DNA from: Verrucomicrobiales bacterium
Lineage (GTDB): Bacteria > Verrucomicrobiota > Verrucomicrobiia > Verrucomicrobiales > DEV007
Assembly (NCBI GenBank): GCA_016795505.1
Contig: JAEUHH010000055.1
Span: 1-64,000, forward strand
DNA length: 64,000 nucleotides
Reading direction: 5' to 3'
Below the pieces are notes generated by a model. The model searched no databases. It was not told where the DNA came from and saw only the letters and a program-made list of their open reading frames with translations. Position numbers and translations under genes: made by a program. Each line of letters starts with the position of its first letter. The first letter of the stretch is position 1. This document shows positions 48,839 to 58,192 of the stretch, one piece after another.

Positions 48839-50571
48839 GGAGGCGGGACGGTGGATGGATTTTGACGACGGGGCAACACCTGACAGAGGATCCAGCCCAA
48901 ACTGATCGTTACCACGAGCGCCGTCAATTGAATCCACTGAAAACTGATGGGATCCGGCACGCTTCGGGTGGCCTGTCCGGTGCGCGGATCGGTGGATGTC
49001 ACCAGTTCAGTGCCGAAGACCGCCGGATCGACGCCATGGGCATCGTGCAGCCACAGCACCAACGGTCCCGAAAAGGCCACCGCCGCCGTGGCCAGCGTAC
49101 CCACGATGGTGGCCACCCAGACAGCCACCGGATGGGCACGCTTTACGAACAGGGCGAAGAAGAACAGGCAAAAGATCGGCACAGTCAGGAGATTCACCGT
49201 TTTGGTGGTGACTTCGGTGATGTTTCCCGGCACCCGATCCACGTAGGCACTGCCCAGCACGACGATCACCCCGATGGAGGCGGCGATGGTCCGGGCCACC
49301 CAGACATGCTGGCGCTCCGTGATGGGCTGGCGACGGAAGCGGTCGATGAAATCGCGGCTGATCACCGCGGTGATGGAATTCACCCCCGAATCAATGCTCG
49401 ACATCGCGGCAGCGAACAGCCCGCTCACCACCAGCCCGCTCACCACCGGCGGCAGGTGGAAGGCAATGAAGTGGGGAAAGATTTTGTCCGCATGGGCCTT
49501 GCCCGACAGGTCCGGCGGCAGCAGTTCCGGATGCGCCTGGAAGTAGCCCAGCATCGCGAAGCCGGCCAGGCCGAGAGTGATTCCCACCAGGGCCGAGATG
49601 GCGAGCTGGGTTCCCATCGCCCGGCGCGCCGCGGCGGCATCGGTCGTGGACATGAAGCGCTGGACGGACACCTGGTCACCGCCCGAAGTCGCCACCATCC
49701 AGATCAGCACGGTCAATACCGAGCCCACCACCGTGACCCGCGTGCCCGGATCGGTGCTGAAAAAAGGCTGAGTATCCCAGGTGGACACCCACTCGGTGGG
49801 AAACCAATGCACGCCGCCCATTCTCACCGAAATGGTCGCTATGACCAGCACCGCCCCTCCGTAGAGCAAGATCGATTGCATCAAGTCGGTGACGACGACG
49901 GCGCGCATGCCACCCATCGCGGCATAGGTCACGGAAATCAGCCCGATCCCGGCCACGAACCAGGGCAGTCGCTCATCGATCCAGAGATCGCGGCTGAGGA
50001 CATCGGATGGCACAATCATCGTCACCACGGCACGCGCCGTCAGGGAGATCAGCAGCGTCATCCAGACCAGGCGCAGGATCAGGAACAGGCTCGCCCCGAG
50101 CAGTCGCACGCTGAGACCGAGCCGCTCCTCCAGCAGCTCATACGCACTGGTCACCCGCAGCTTCATGTAGATGGGGAGCATGAAGTAGCCGACGATGATG
50201 AACACCAGCGGATAGGCCAGGTAATTCGTCAGAAAGACCGGCCCCTTGCCCATCGTCTCGCCCGGGATCGAGAGGTAGGTGATCGTACTGAGCAGGGAGG
50301 CGAACAGCGACACGCCGATGAGCAGCGGATTCATCCGACCCGAGCCGGTGAAGTACTCCTTGATCGACGTCTGGGTGCGCCCATACCACCAGCCCATGCC
50401 CAGCGTGGTCGCGGCATACAGGCCAATGATGACCCAGTCGATCACCAGGAGTCCTCGCGCCTGCAAGGCCGGAGCCGCCGCCGGAACGGACTCGGCCGCC
50501 ATGGCGCCGGCGTTGGCAGCCAGCCACAGGCCGCCCACCGCCAGGAAATAGGGTTTCATCGATCGCGTCAT
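48835..50571 (-). CDS. Sodium:solute symporter (SSS family)
   Basis: From the ATG at 50571 the product has 578 residues with about thirteen membrane segments. SSS landmarks include STITYLSIPGETMGKGPVFL near 98, YELLEERLGLSVRLLGASLF near 148, TYAAMGGMRAVVVTDLMQSI near 225, and SGLFAAAMSSIDSGVNSITA near 390, the SSxDSxxNS motif typical of the family. The substrate is unknown. It is followed without a gap by the HEAT lipoprotein and aldolase genes, so these three probably take up and process one compound, for instance a sugar acid. This is inference from the operon. The extended frame to 50661 overlaps the PPC gene and was not used. Confidence 0.9.
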   Translation of the reverse strand: MTRSMKPYFLAVGGLWLAANAGAMAAESVPAAAPALQARGLLVIDWVIIGLYAATTLGMGWWYGRTQTSIKEYFTGSGRMNPLLIGVSLFASLLSTITYLSIPGETMGKGPVFLTNYLAYPLVFIIVGYFMLPIYMKLRVTSAYELLEERLGLSVRLLGASLFLILRLVWMTLLISLTARAVVTMIVPSDVLSRDLWIDERLPWFVAGIGLISVTYAAMGGMRAVVVTDLMQSILLYGGAVLVIATISVRMGGVHWFPTEWVSTWDTQPFFSTDPGTRVTVVGSVLTVLIWMVATSGGDQVSVQRFMSTTDAAAARRAMGTQLAISALVGITLGLAGFAMLGYFQAHPELLPPDLSGKAHADKIFPHFIAFHLPPVVSGLVVSGLFAAAMSSIDSGVNSITAVISRDFIDRFRRQPITERQHVWVARTIAASIGVIVVLGSAYVDRVPGNITEVTTKTVNLLTVPIFCLFFFALFVKRAHPVAVWVATIVGTLATAAVAFSGPLVLWLHDAHGVDPAVFGTELVTSTDPRTGQATRSVPDPISFQWIQLTALVVTISLGWILCQVLPRRQNPSTVPPP

Positions 50572-50657
50572 GATCGGCGATGCTGGCGGCTGGGCCCGAA
50601 AATGTCGAGAACGCGTTCGCGTTTCGCTTTTCGACAAAGCCGGCCGACGAGCCACCC

Positions 50658-53201
50658 TCACGACTTCGGAGCGGGCGCCGTCACCTCCACCGTGATGGGC
50701 AGGGACAGGGTGGAAAAGCGCGTGTCCGTCTCCTTCGCCTTCGTGGTGGCAGCCTCGGCCGTCTTGGCCGCTTCTGAGGCGAGGTCGCGGCCGCGTTTCA
50801 CTTTGGCTTCGAGATCCGCGACCGTCTTTTTCGCGGCGGCGAGGGCGGCCTCGGCCTCCTTGACCCGCTGGGCCAGGGCCGCCTGATCGGTTCCGGTCGC
50901 GCTGGCGGCATTGGCCTTGGCAGTGTCGAGCGCCTGCTGCGCCGCCGTGACTTGGCGTCCCGCCTCGGCGACCTGCTTCTCAATACCCTGGGTGAGCCCC
51001 TCGAGCCGCGCCTTTTCCGCGGTGGCGGCATCGATCGCGCCCGTATGATAGCGGTATTTGGCCAGGCCGATGCCCTGGAGCACGAACTGGTAACGCCCCG
51101 GCTTGATCGCGAAATTCCCGCTCGGTTTCATCTCAAACGCCAGCACCCCGTCCGTGGCGCCCTCGTTGATCGTGACCGACGGCGGGCTGCGGTGCAGGCC
51201 GGGAAAGCCGAAGGGAATCACCGTCAGCGCGCCTTTTCGCGTACCGAGGTCGGTCACCTTCACGGGAATCTCGATCTTGCCGTTCAGTTCGACCTGCCAG
51301 GTCTTGGCCGGATCGGCCTGGGCCAGAAAAGCCGGCGCCGTCTCGTCGCCCGAGACCGACAGAACCGTCTCCAGATCGAGCCGGGTGCGCACCCGCATGG
51401 CATCGGCAAAAATCACGCCCCAGACCAGCGAGGCGTTGCGCGCCACCCGGACGACTTCCTTGCTACCGACTTTGGCTTTGCCTTGAATCGTGATCGGCCC
51501 CGACCACGCCGGCGCATCGGGCGCGGCCGCCACGGTCAGAAATCCCGTCTCGCTCGCACCACTGAGCACCAGAGGAGCGGCGGTGATGCCCGGCGGCAGC
51601 CCCTCGGCCGTCACCACGATGTCCCCGTCGAAGCCGTCGCGGCGCGGCGCCAGCACCCGGTAGGCGATGGAGCCCCCGCGGCGCACCAGCGGCGCGGCGG
51701 GATAGCCGGCTCGGCCATTCGTGGCTGTCACCTCCTGCTCGGTGGCAGTGAGGAGCTGGAAATCCGGCGTCGCCTCCCGGATGGCGAGCCGGTAGCGGTG
51801 GGCGATGCCGCCGCTGGCGAGATTGTTGAGCAATTTCACCTCATAGACGGCATCGGCGTCGGCCGTGAAGCTCAGCACGGCATCGTTGGTGTCGGCATGG
51901 GTGGCATCCTGGTTGTTGATGCTGAAAAAACTGGGCGGATCGTCATTCTCGGCCACCGCCGTCAGCGTCTCAGCCCCCTGGGCATCCTTCCCGATCTTGC
52001 GGAGCAGGATCACGGTGTCGGTGCTGGCGGTGAGCTGCTCGGAGAGCGACTCGATCCAGTAGGTCACGCCTTTTTTGGCCGAAAAACGATGGGCGTCGCT
52101 GTCGCCATCCGTCTCGAAGCGCCCGGCGATCTCGCAGGGCACCGCAACGGTCTGGAAAGCCGCGTCACCCGGCTGCTCCAGCACCACCGGGGCGGTGGCA
52201 AAGCCGATCCGCGTCGCATTCGATCCGGGCAGGCGATACTCGATCGCCGGCAGGATGGTCTGGCGCGGCGTGTCGGAGGTGAAGGTGAGCGGCGACACCG
52301 GATCGGCCGGCATCGCGATCTCGACCTCGAGAGTCTCCAGGGGCTTGCCATCGAGCGTGAGCCCCTCGCCGGGACTGCCGCCGGGCAGATTCCGACCAAA
52401 CAGGGTCACTCTGGCGGTCTGACCCGGTTGGATCGCGGGCGGAAAGACAAAATCGATCTGCGGCCGGCGGGTCACCTGCATCCGGTAGAAATAGGAGGAG
52501 CCTCCCCCGCGGTAGAGGATGTCGGACAGGCCGATGAAGTAGGTCCCGTCGGCCGGCGCGGTGAAATCCGCCAGCGGATCGCGGCCGAAGGTGTCATTCT
52601 GGCTTTCCAGCTCCCGACCGTCGGCATCGGTCACGATGACGCGGGCGTCGAGGCGGGAGTCGAGCCGCTCCGCCCAGACTTCGACCAGGAGGCGCTCGCC
52701 TTTTTTTGCCGTGATCTTGAACCAGTCGATCCGCTGACCGTCGACGATGCCGCGGACGCCGGTCTCGATCGGCAGTTCCATCGCGGTCTGACGCTTGGAG
52801 ATGTCCCCCGTCTCCACGATCTCCGCCGCGCCAGCCGGCAGCACCAGGAAGGGCCGCGCCGTCGACAGGCCGAAATAGCCGCGCGACCTGACCTCGTAGA
52901 TCCCCGGCGGCAACTCGGCGGGCACGGTGACGGTGAAGCGGTTCTTCTGGATGCGGCCCTCGGGGAAAAAGTCATCCGGCGCGGATCGGACCGGCACGGC
53001 GACGATGCGGGGCTCGTTGAAGCGCAGCCCCTCGATGTCCTCGAGGTGATCGCCGCTCAGCGTGACCTCCAGACTCTCCCCGGCTTTGGCGATGGCCGGC
53101 GAGATGGTGTGCAGATCCGTGTAGGGCAGCTGGGCGCGGCCCGCCACAGGCAAAGCCAGCGCAGCAACACCCGCGGCGAGGCAAAACAGTCGGCTCGTCA
53201 T
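50658..53201 (-). CDS. Secreted PPC-domain protein with C-terminal coiled coil
   Basis: The 847-residue protein has a signal peptide (LFCLAAGVAALALPVAGRAQ). An IPT-like start follows (ISPAIAKAGESLEVTLSGDH), then pre-peptidase C-terminal-type domains (IDWFKITAKKGERLLVEVWA near 150, GTYFIGLSDILYRGGGSSYF near 215, HRFSAKKGVTYWIESLSEQL near 370). A long helical coiled coil closes it (about 720-825), rich in Ala, Glu and Lys. PPC proteins of this layout are encoded beside DUF1549/DUF1553 proteins in Planctomycetes and Verrucomicrobia, as here (4 bases from the next gene), and are probably cell-surface partners. No enzymatic motif was found. Confidence 0.82.
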   Translation of the reverse strand: MTSRLFCLAAGVAALALPVAGRAQLPYTDLHTISPAIAKAGESLEVTLSGDHLEDIEGLRFNEPRIVAVPVRSAPDDFFPEGRIQKNRFTVTVPAELPPGIYEVRSRGYFGLSTARPFLVLPAGAAEIVETGDISKRQTAMELPIETGVRGIVDGQRIDWFKITAKKGERLLVEVWAERLDSRLDARVIVTDADGRELESQNDTFGRDPLADFTAPADGTYFIGLSDILYRGGGSSYFYRMQVTRRPQIDFVFPPAIQPGQTARVTLFGRNLPGGSPGEGLTLDGKPLETLEVEIAMPADPVSPLTFTSDTPRQTILPAIEYRLPGSNATRIGFATAPVVLEQPGDAAFQTVAVPCEIAGRFETDGDSDAHRFSAKKGVTYWIESLSEQLTASTDTVILLRKIGKDAQGAETLTAVAENDDPPSFFSINNQDATHADTNDAVLSFTADADAVYEVKLLNNLASGGIAHRYRLAIREATPDFQLLTATEQEVTATNGRAGYPAAPLVRRGGSIAYRVLAPRRDGFDGDIVVTAEGLPPGITAAPLVLSGASETGFLTVAAAPDAPAWSGPITIQGKAKVGSKEVVRVARNASLVWGVIFADAMRVRTRLDLETVLSVSGDETAPAFLAQADPAKTWQVELNGKIEIPVKVTDLGTRKGALTVIPFGFPGLHRSPPSVTINEGATDGVLAFEMKPSGNFAIKPGRYQFVLQGIGLAKYRYHTGAIDAATAEKARLEGLTQGIEKQVAEAGRQVTAAQQALDTAKANAASATGTDQAALAQRVKEAEAALAAAKKTVADLEAKVKRGRDLASEAAKTAEAATTKAKETDTRFSTLSLPITVEVTAPAPKS

Positions 53202-53205
53202 GGTC

Positions 53206-55713
53206 TCAGCGGTTGAACAGGAATTCCTTGGTGTTCGCCAGCACCCAGATGATGTCCTCGAAGGCCTGCTGCTCGGCCTGGGCCGGAGGCAGCTTCGCCG
53301 GATCAGCGGCGGCGAGGTCGCGCTTCTTCTTCAGGTGCGCCCTGGCCAAGGCCAGTTCGTCGGCGGTGGGCTCGCGGGACAGGCCGGTCAGGTAGAGATC
53401 GCGCAGCCGGTCGTCATCGGACCGCTCGGCGGCCTTGGCCAGCAGGGCGGCCCGGCCCGTGCCGGTGGAGAGCTTCTGCTGGATCAGGTCCGAAGCGATG
53501 AGGTGCAGGCTCTGGCCCAGATTTGCCTCGCTGGTGCGCTCGCACTCGCAGGCGGTGTCCATCTGCGGACGTCCGAACATGGTGAGAAACTCCGACTGCT
53601 TGTTGGCGCTGTCGTCGGGCAGGGCGATGGCCCGCACGCCGATGGGGAGCTTGCTGAAGGAATTTTCCGCCCCGGTGATGTCATTGAAGGCGTCCAGCAA
53701 CACCTCGGCAGGCAGGCGCTTCGGGTAGTAGCGGGCGAAATTCTGCGTGTCCTCGGCATTACCCTCTTTCGGTTCCGAGCTCAGTTGGTAGGTGCGGCTG
53801 TTGCAGATCGTGCGCACCAGATCCTTCAGGCTGTGGTCGCTCTCGACAAAGTGGCCCGCCAGCCGGTCGAGCAGCGCCGGATGCGAGGCGGGATTGGTCG
53901 GGCGGATGTCATCCTCCGGCTCCGACAGGGCGCGGCCGAAGAAGTGCTTCCAGTAGCGGTTGACCAGCACCTTGGCGAAATAGGGATTCTCCGGCTCGCG
54001 CAGCCATTTTGCCAGCTCGCGGCGCGGATCCTCCTCCGCCGGGATGTCAAGCGGCGCCCCGCCGAGCACAGCCGGCTTGAGCATTGCTCCCGAGGCGGGA
54101 TTCTTCATTTCGGCCGGCTTGCGGTTGTGGAACAGGATGTCGTCCTCGGGCAGCCGGTGGACTTCCTTGCGCTGGAGCGTCGAAAAGAAGGCCGCGAAGC
54201 TGTAATAGTCGTCCTGCGACCATTTCTCATACGGATGGTGGTGGCACTGGGCGCACTGCATCCGCACGCCGAGGAACACCTGGGCGATGTCCTGCATGCG
54301 CTCCTTGGGATCGATCACGGCGCGATACCAACTCGCGGCAGGGTTTTCACCCGTCTTGCCGCTGGCGGTGACCAGCTCCGCCGCCACCTCGGAGAATGGC
54401 CGGTCGGCGATCAGCGCCCCGCGCAGCCACCCGTGGAAGCCGTAGGTGTCGCGCGCGCCCCCATCGCCTCCCTCGGCCTTGTTGCGCAGCAGTCCGGCCC
54501 ACTTGCCGGCGAAAAAATCGGCGTAATCGGTGCCCTCCAGCAGCGCGTCGATGCGGGCGGCGCGCTTGTTCGGATCGGCGGAAGCCAGGAAAGACCGCGT
54601 TTCCTCCAGCGTCGGCAGACGACCGGCGATGTCGAGGGTGACGCGGCGGATGAAGGTCTGGTCGTCGCAGAGATCCGACGGCGGCAGGCCGAGCAGGCTC
54701 AGTTTGTTCAGGATTTCCTCGTCGATGAAATTGTTCGGCTTCGGCAGGTCCTTGATCTCATCCCCCAGCGGCACAGTGGCCAGAAAAACATCGACATGCT
54801 CCTGGAACCGCACCAGCACCGAGGTGCTGCCCGGCTTTTTCCCGATCCGGACCAGGCCCGACTCCTCGGCCTCGGCCATGTCGGGCTGATTGCCCTCGTA
54901 TTGCGCGGCGTGGGTGATGTCCCGCGTGGTTCCGTTGCTCAGGAAAGCCGTCACCACGAGCTGCTGGGCATCGCCGGGCGCCAGCACCCGCTCCCGCGGC
55001 GCCACCTCGATGCGCTCCACCGTGGGATCGCCCTCGGGGGCAAAGGGCAGGCCCCCGCCGATCCAGCGTTTCAGCAGCAGGTAGTCCGCCGAGGCCGGGT
55101 CGAGCCGCGCACCGCCGCCATGGGGCAGCTCGCCCGTCGCCTTCATCAGCAGCAGGCTGTGCTCCGGCGCCGCGGGGAAGACCCGGCGGCTGCGTACCTG
55201 CAGCGCGAGCATCTCATAGTCCTGCCGGGCATCGTAACCAAACAGCGACAGGTGAAAGCCGTTGTGCTCCGTCGTCTTCGCATGGCAGGCGCCCATGTTG
55301 CAGCCGTTGCGGGTGAAGACCGGCACCACGTCGTTGGGAAAGCTGATCGGCTGCGCCTGGCCAAAGGATTCCACCTTGACCGCGAGCCGCGCCGTGACCC
55401 CGCCCAGCTCGGCCGTGACCGTCGCCGCCCCGTCGGCCAGCGGCCGCAGCAGCCCGTGACCATCCACCGCCGCCACCCCGGCCGGCTCGACCGTGTAGCG
55501 TGCCGAGCGGGTCGCATCGACTTCGCCGAAGCGCTGCCCCGGCCGATAAGCCGTCACCGCCAGTTGCTGCGTGGCATCCGGACCGATCAGCCGCAGGTCG
55601 GAGGTGCCGGAGCGGGCCTGGATCGATAGACTGGCTGGCGGCGGAGCATCGGCCGCCGACAACAGACCGGCAGACCAGCCGGCGACGATGAAGAACAGGG
55701 ACAATCGGGCCAT
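53206..55713 (-). CDS. DUF1549/DUF1553 protein with cytochrome-c-like haem motifs and Ig-like domains
   Basis: The 835-residue protein has a signal peptide (LSLFFIVAGWSAGLLSAADA), an Ig-like part (YTVEPAGVAAVDGHGLLRPL), then a haem-type motif CNMGACH (CX4CH) near 138. A second Ig-like stretch, DUF1549 (NKLSLLGLPPSDLCDDQTFI near 330) and a CAQCHHHPYEKWSQDDYYSF motif (CXXCH) near 488 follow. DUF1553 closes it (YFAKVLVNRYWKHFFGRALS near 570, FLTMFGRPQMDTACECERTS near 720). Such PSCyt-type proteins are hallmarks of Planctomycetes and Verrucomicrobia; they usually pair with a DUF1501 protein, here encoded 900 bases away on the other strand. Their function is unknown. Confidence 0.9.
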   Translation of the reverse strand: MARLSLFFIVAGWSAGLLSAADAPPPASLSIQARSGTSDLRLIGPDATQQLAVTAYRPGQRFGEVDATRSARYTVEPAGVAAVDGHGLLRPLADGAATVTAELGGVTARLAVKVESFGQAQPISFPNDVVPVFTRNGCNMGACHAKTTEHNGFHLSLFGYDARQDYEMLALQVRSRRVFPAAPEHSLLLMKATGELPHGGGARLDPASADYLLLKRWIGGGLPFAPEGDPTVERIEVAPRERVLAPGDAQQLVVTAFLSNGTTRDITHAAQYEGNQPDMAEAEESGLVRIGKKPGSTSVLVRFQEHVDVFLATVPLGDEIKDLPKPNNFIDEEILNKLSLLGLPPSDLCDDQTFIRRVTLDIAGRLPTLEETRSFLASADPNKRAARIDALLEGTDYADFFAGKWAGLLRNKAEGGDGGARDTYGFHGWLRGALIADRPFSEVAAELVTASGKTGENPAASWYRAVIDPKERMQDIAQVFLGVRMQCAQCHHHPYEKWSQDDYYSFAAFFSTLQRKEVHRLPEDDILFHNRKPAEMKNPASGAMLKPAVLGGAPLDIPAEEDPRRELAKWLREPENPYFAKVLVNRYWKHFFGRALSEPEDDIRPTNPASHPALLDRLAGHFVESDHSLKDLVRTICNSRTYQLSSEPKEGNAEDTQNFARYYPKRLPAEVLLDAFNDITGAENSFSKLPIGVRAIALPDDSANKQSEFLTMFGRPQMDTACECERTSEANLGQSLHLIASDLIQQKLSTGTGRAALLAKAAERSDDDRLRDLYLTGLSREPTADELALARAHLKKKRDLAAADPAKLPPAQAEQQAFEDIIWVLANTKEFLFNR

Positions 55714-55857
55714 GGCAGGGCGGGGAATTCAGGTGAACGCAAAAACGAGCGAAACGGTAGCTCACAATGGCCCGCCTTTTCAGCCCCAACTTATGGCGCA
55801 ATCTCGGCGGGAGGGAGTTCGGGGCAAAAAACGTCGCAGGCGCCCGTTCCATTGTGG

Positions 55858-56250
55858 TCACCACCGTTCCCACGCCAATCCCTCAATCCGATCGAAATGG
55901 CGATCGGTCGAAGCCGGTTTCAAATCCCACCGCATGGCGCAGGCCGCGATCCAGACATCGTTTTGCGGGATCGGAGCCCCTTTCGCCGCCAGTTGGGCAC
56001 TCAGACGCCCATATATCACCGCCGTCTCCACATCCGGAACGACCACCTTCACGCCCGTGAGGAACGTTTCGATCAGCTCCACATGCTTCGCCGGCCGAGC
56101 CGTCCGCAACGCGCCGGAATACAACTCACCCAGAGCAATGCTCGGCAGATACAGACCATCCAACCGCTCCAGCCGATCCGTGACCGCTCCACCATGGCGG
56201 AAATGGCAGATCACAATATTTGAGTCCAAAAGCCGTTGATTTTCAATCAT
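55858..56250 (-). CDS. vapC: VapC-type PIN-domain ribonuclease toxin
   Basis: The 130-residue protein has the four acidic PIN residues: Asp in RLLDSNIVICHFR near 9, Glu in SIALGELYSGALR near 42, Asp in IPQNDVWIAACAM near 96, and Asp in STDRHFDRIEGL near 115. It is probably a site-specific RNase held inactive by the protein encoded just upstream (56243-56464), with an 8-base overlap. The ATG at 56250 is preferred over the longer frame to 56346, which runs through the antitoxin gene. The pair is inserted between the DUF1549/1553 and DUF1501 genes. Confidence 0.9.
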   Translation of the reverse strand: MIENQRLLDSNIVICHFRHGGAVTDRLERLDGLYLPSIALGELYSGALRTARPAKHVELIETFLTGVKVVVPDVETAVIYGRLSAQLAAKGAPIPQNDVWIAACAMRWDLKPASTDRHFDRIEGLAWERW

Positions 56251-56464
56251 CGGCGTCGATACGATCCGCCTCCTCGCGCACCGCCCGTTCGAATTCCGCG
56301 CCCTCCTCGCCATCCAAACACCCCGCCGTGATCCGGAGCGCCGCACGGGCCTTTTCCTGGCTCGGCTCTACCGGCAACAGGCCGCGCACGAAGCGCGACA
56401 CCTCCTCCAACTTCGCGTCGGACAGGTCACTCAACTCCTTCACGATGGATTCGACCGTTGCCAT
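56243..56464 (-). CDS. VapB-like antitoxin
   Basis: From the ATG at 56464 the product has 73 residues and is mostly helical and acidic: MATVESIVKELSDLSDAKLE, EVSRFVRGLLP, then EGAEFERAVREEADRIDADD, the last part being a likely toxin-binding tail. No clear DNA-binding motif is seen (not AbrB-like and not a good ribbon-helix-helix). It overlaps the PIN-domain toxin gene by 8 bases, which is typical of toxin-antitoxin operons. The longer frame to 56533 would add an unlikely Gly/Met-rich leader. Confidence 0.75.
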   Translation of the reverse strand: MATVESIVKELSDLSDAKLEEVSRFVRGLLPVEPSQEKARAALRITAGCLDGEEGAEFERAVREEADRIDADD

Positions 56465-56622
56465 GGCCCTATCCATACCGGAAAAACTCCGCCCCGGCAA
56501 GCCCATGCCCATCGACCCGGCTCGTCCCTCCAAAAAGCCGGATGGCGCGATCTCGCCCCGGAAATCCGTGGGTTTTCGGGCACAAATAACCGATCTTTCC
56601 GCACTCCCACCCGCGACAACCC

Positions 56623-58047
56623 ATGGACCAAGCCCATACCCTCGCCCGCTGCGCCGGCCCCATCAAACGCCGCAGCTTCCTCCAGCTCGGCGGACTCAGC
56701 GTGCTCGGACTCGGCATGGGCGACTTCCTTCGCTACCAGGCCGCGGCAAAAGCGGGAGGCTCCGCCTTCGTCGACCGCGACACCTCCGTCATTTTCATCT
56801 GGCTCCCCGGCGGCCTGCCCCACATGGAGTTTTACGACCTGAAGCCCGATGCTCCCGCCGAATACCGCGGCGACTTCCGGCCCATCAAGACCAACGTCCC
56901 CGGCATCGAAGTCGGCGAACTCCTGCCCCGCCACACCAAGATCGCCGACAAATTCACCCTCATCCGGTCCATCCATCACGAATTCGCCGACCACGGCGGC
57001 GCCCACAAGCGCATGATGACCGGCCGCCTGCCCAAGACCCCCACTGGCACGGTCAATGACGCCCCCGCCGTCGCCAGCATCGTCAAAAAGGTGATGGGAC
57101 ACACCGGCACCGACATGCCCGTCACCGTCGCCTGCGTCGACAACGGCCGCGCCGGCATCGACACCTTCGCCATGGGTCCCGCCTGGCTTGGCGCCGCCAC
57201 CAGCCCCTTCCTCGTCGCCGGCAATCCCAGCGAGACCGGCTTTCAGGTCCAGAACATCGGGGTGAAAAACGAGATGGAGACCCGGCTCGACGACCGCCTC
57301 TCCATGCTCACCGGCATGGACCGCCTGCGCCGCGACATCGACAAGAGCGGCGCCATGGATGCCATGGACTCCTTCAACCGCCAGGCCATGGAGATGCTCA
57401 CCAGCCAGCGTGTCCGCGACGCCTTCGACCTGGCCAAGGAAGACACCCGCACCCGCGACCGCTACGGCATGCACGCCTACGGCCAGCGCGCCCTGATGGC
57501 CCGCCGTCTCGTCGAAGCCGGCAGCCGCTTCGTCACTCTGGTGTGGGAAAATCCCTTCCCCGGCCAGCCCATCCCCAAAAACTGCGCCTACAACTGGGAC
57601 TGCCACGCGGTGAACTGCCATATCTTCGAAGACACCAAGTGGCGCGCCCCCGTCTACGACCAGGCCCTCACCGCCCTCATCGAGGACCTCTACCAGCGCG
57701 GCTTGGACAAAAAGACCCTTCTCGTCGTGGGCAGCGACTTCGGTCACACCCCCAAGATCAACGTCCAGCGCGGCACCCAGACCGGCGTCATGCAGCCCGG
57801 CCGCGACCACTGGCCCCAATCCATGTCCGTCCTCGTCTCCGGCGGCGGCATGCCCATGGGCCAAGTCATCGGTGCCACCAATGCCAAGGGCGAGCACCCC
57901 GTCGAGCGCGTCATGACCCCCAACGACCTCTGGGCCACCGTCTACCACCACCTCGGCATCGACTACAATCACTACCTCACCAACATGGAGGGCCTCCCCA
58001 TGCAGATCCTGCCCTTCGGCAAGCCGATCAAGGAACTGGTGAGCTGA
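56623..58047 (+). CDS. DUF1501 protein, Tat-exported
   Basis: The 474-residue protein has a twin-arginine signal ([20 protein letters not shown]). DUF1501 landmarks follow: [20 protein letters not shown] near 55, [20 protein letters not shown] and [20 protein letters not shown] near 112, [20 protein letters not shown] near 370 and [20 protein letters not shown] near 395. The fold resembles alkaline-phosphatase/sulfatase proteins, but no reaction is known. DUF1501 genes pair with DUF1549/1553 genes in Planctomycetes and Verrucomicrobia. Here that partner is divergent, with vapBC-like genes in between. Confidence 0.92.
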   Translation: MDQAHTLARCAGPIKRRSFLQLGGLSVLGLGMGDFLRYQAAAKAGGSAFVDRDTSVIFIWLPGGLPHMEFYDLKPDAPAEYRGDFRPIKTNVPGIEVGELLPRHTKIADKFTLIRSIHHEFADHGGAHKRMMTGRLPKTPTGTVNDAPAVASIVKKVMGHTGTDMPVTVACVDNGRAGIDTFAMGPAWLGAATSPFLVAGNPSETGFQVQNIGVKNEMETRLDDRLSMLTGMDRLRRDIDKSGAMDAMDSFNRQAMEMLTSQRVRDAFDLAKEDTRTRDRYGMHAYGQRALMARRLVEAGSRFVTLVWENPFPGQPIPKNCAYNWDCHAVNCHIFEDTKWRAPVYDQALTALIEDLYQRGLDKKTLLVVGSDFGHTPKINVQRGTQTGVMQPGRDHWPQSMSVLVSGGGMPMGQVIGATNAKGEHPVERVMTPNDLWATVYHHLGIDYNHYLTNMEGLPMQILPFGKPIKELVS

Positions 58048-58192
58048 GATAGCTGAAATCCCGCCGATTTCGACCGGGCGCCGGCCTTTTCCCCCGTTTC
58101 GGCGCGCGACGATACCGTCACCCCAGACCGTGGCGCTCCCCGCTTGCCACCCCGGCCCGCGTGCCCTAGGGTGCGCGCCCTGCGCCTCGTCA

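Noticed and set aside
48862-50886. 674-residue plus-strand frame over the symporter gene
   Set aside because: It is antisense to the SSS transporter and rich in His/Arg/Gln; no recognisable motif.
52385-52410. A ninth copy of the palindromic repeat (GACCAAACAGGGTCAC) in the PPC gene
   Set aside because: The centre matches but the right arm does not, there is no second unit at 22 bp, and the codons give the conserved VTLFGRN segment of the protein, so chance codon use explains it.
50952-55629. Long plus-strand frames opposite the PPC and DUF1549/1553 genes
   Set aside because: Both are Arg/Gly/Leu-rich antisense shadows; the minus-strand products have signal peptides and known domains.
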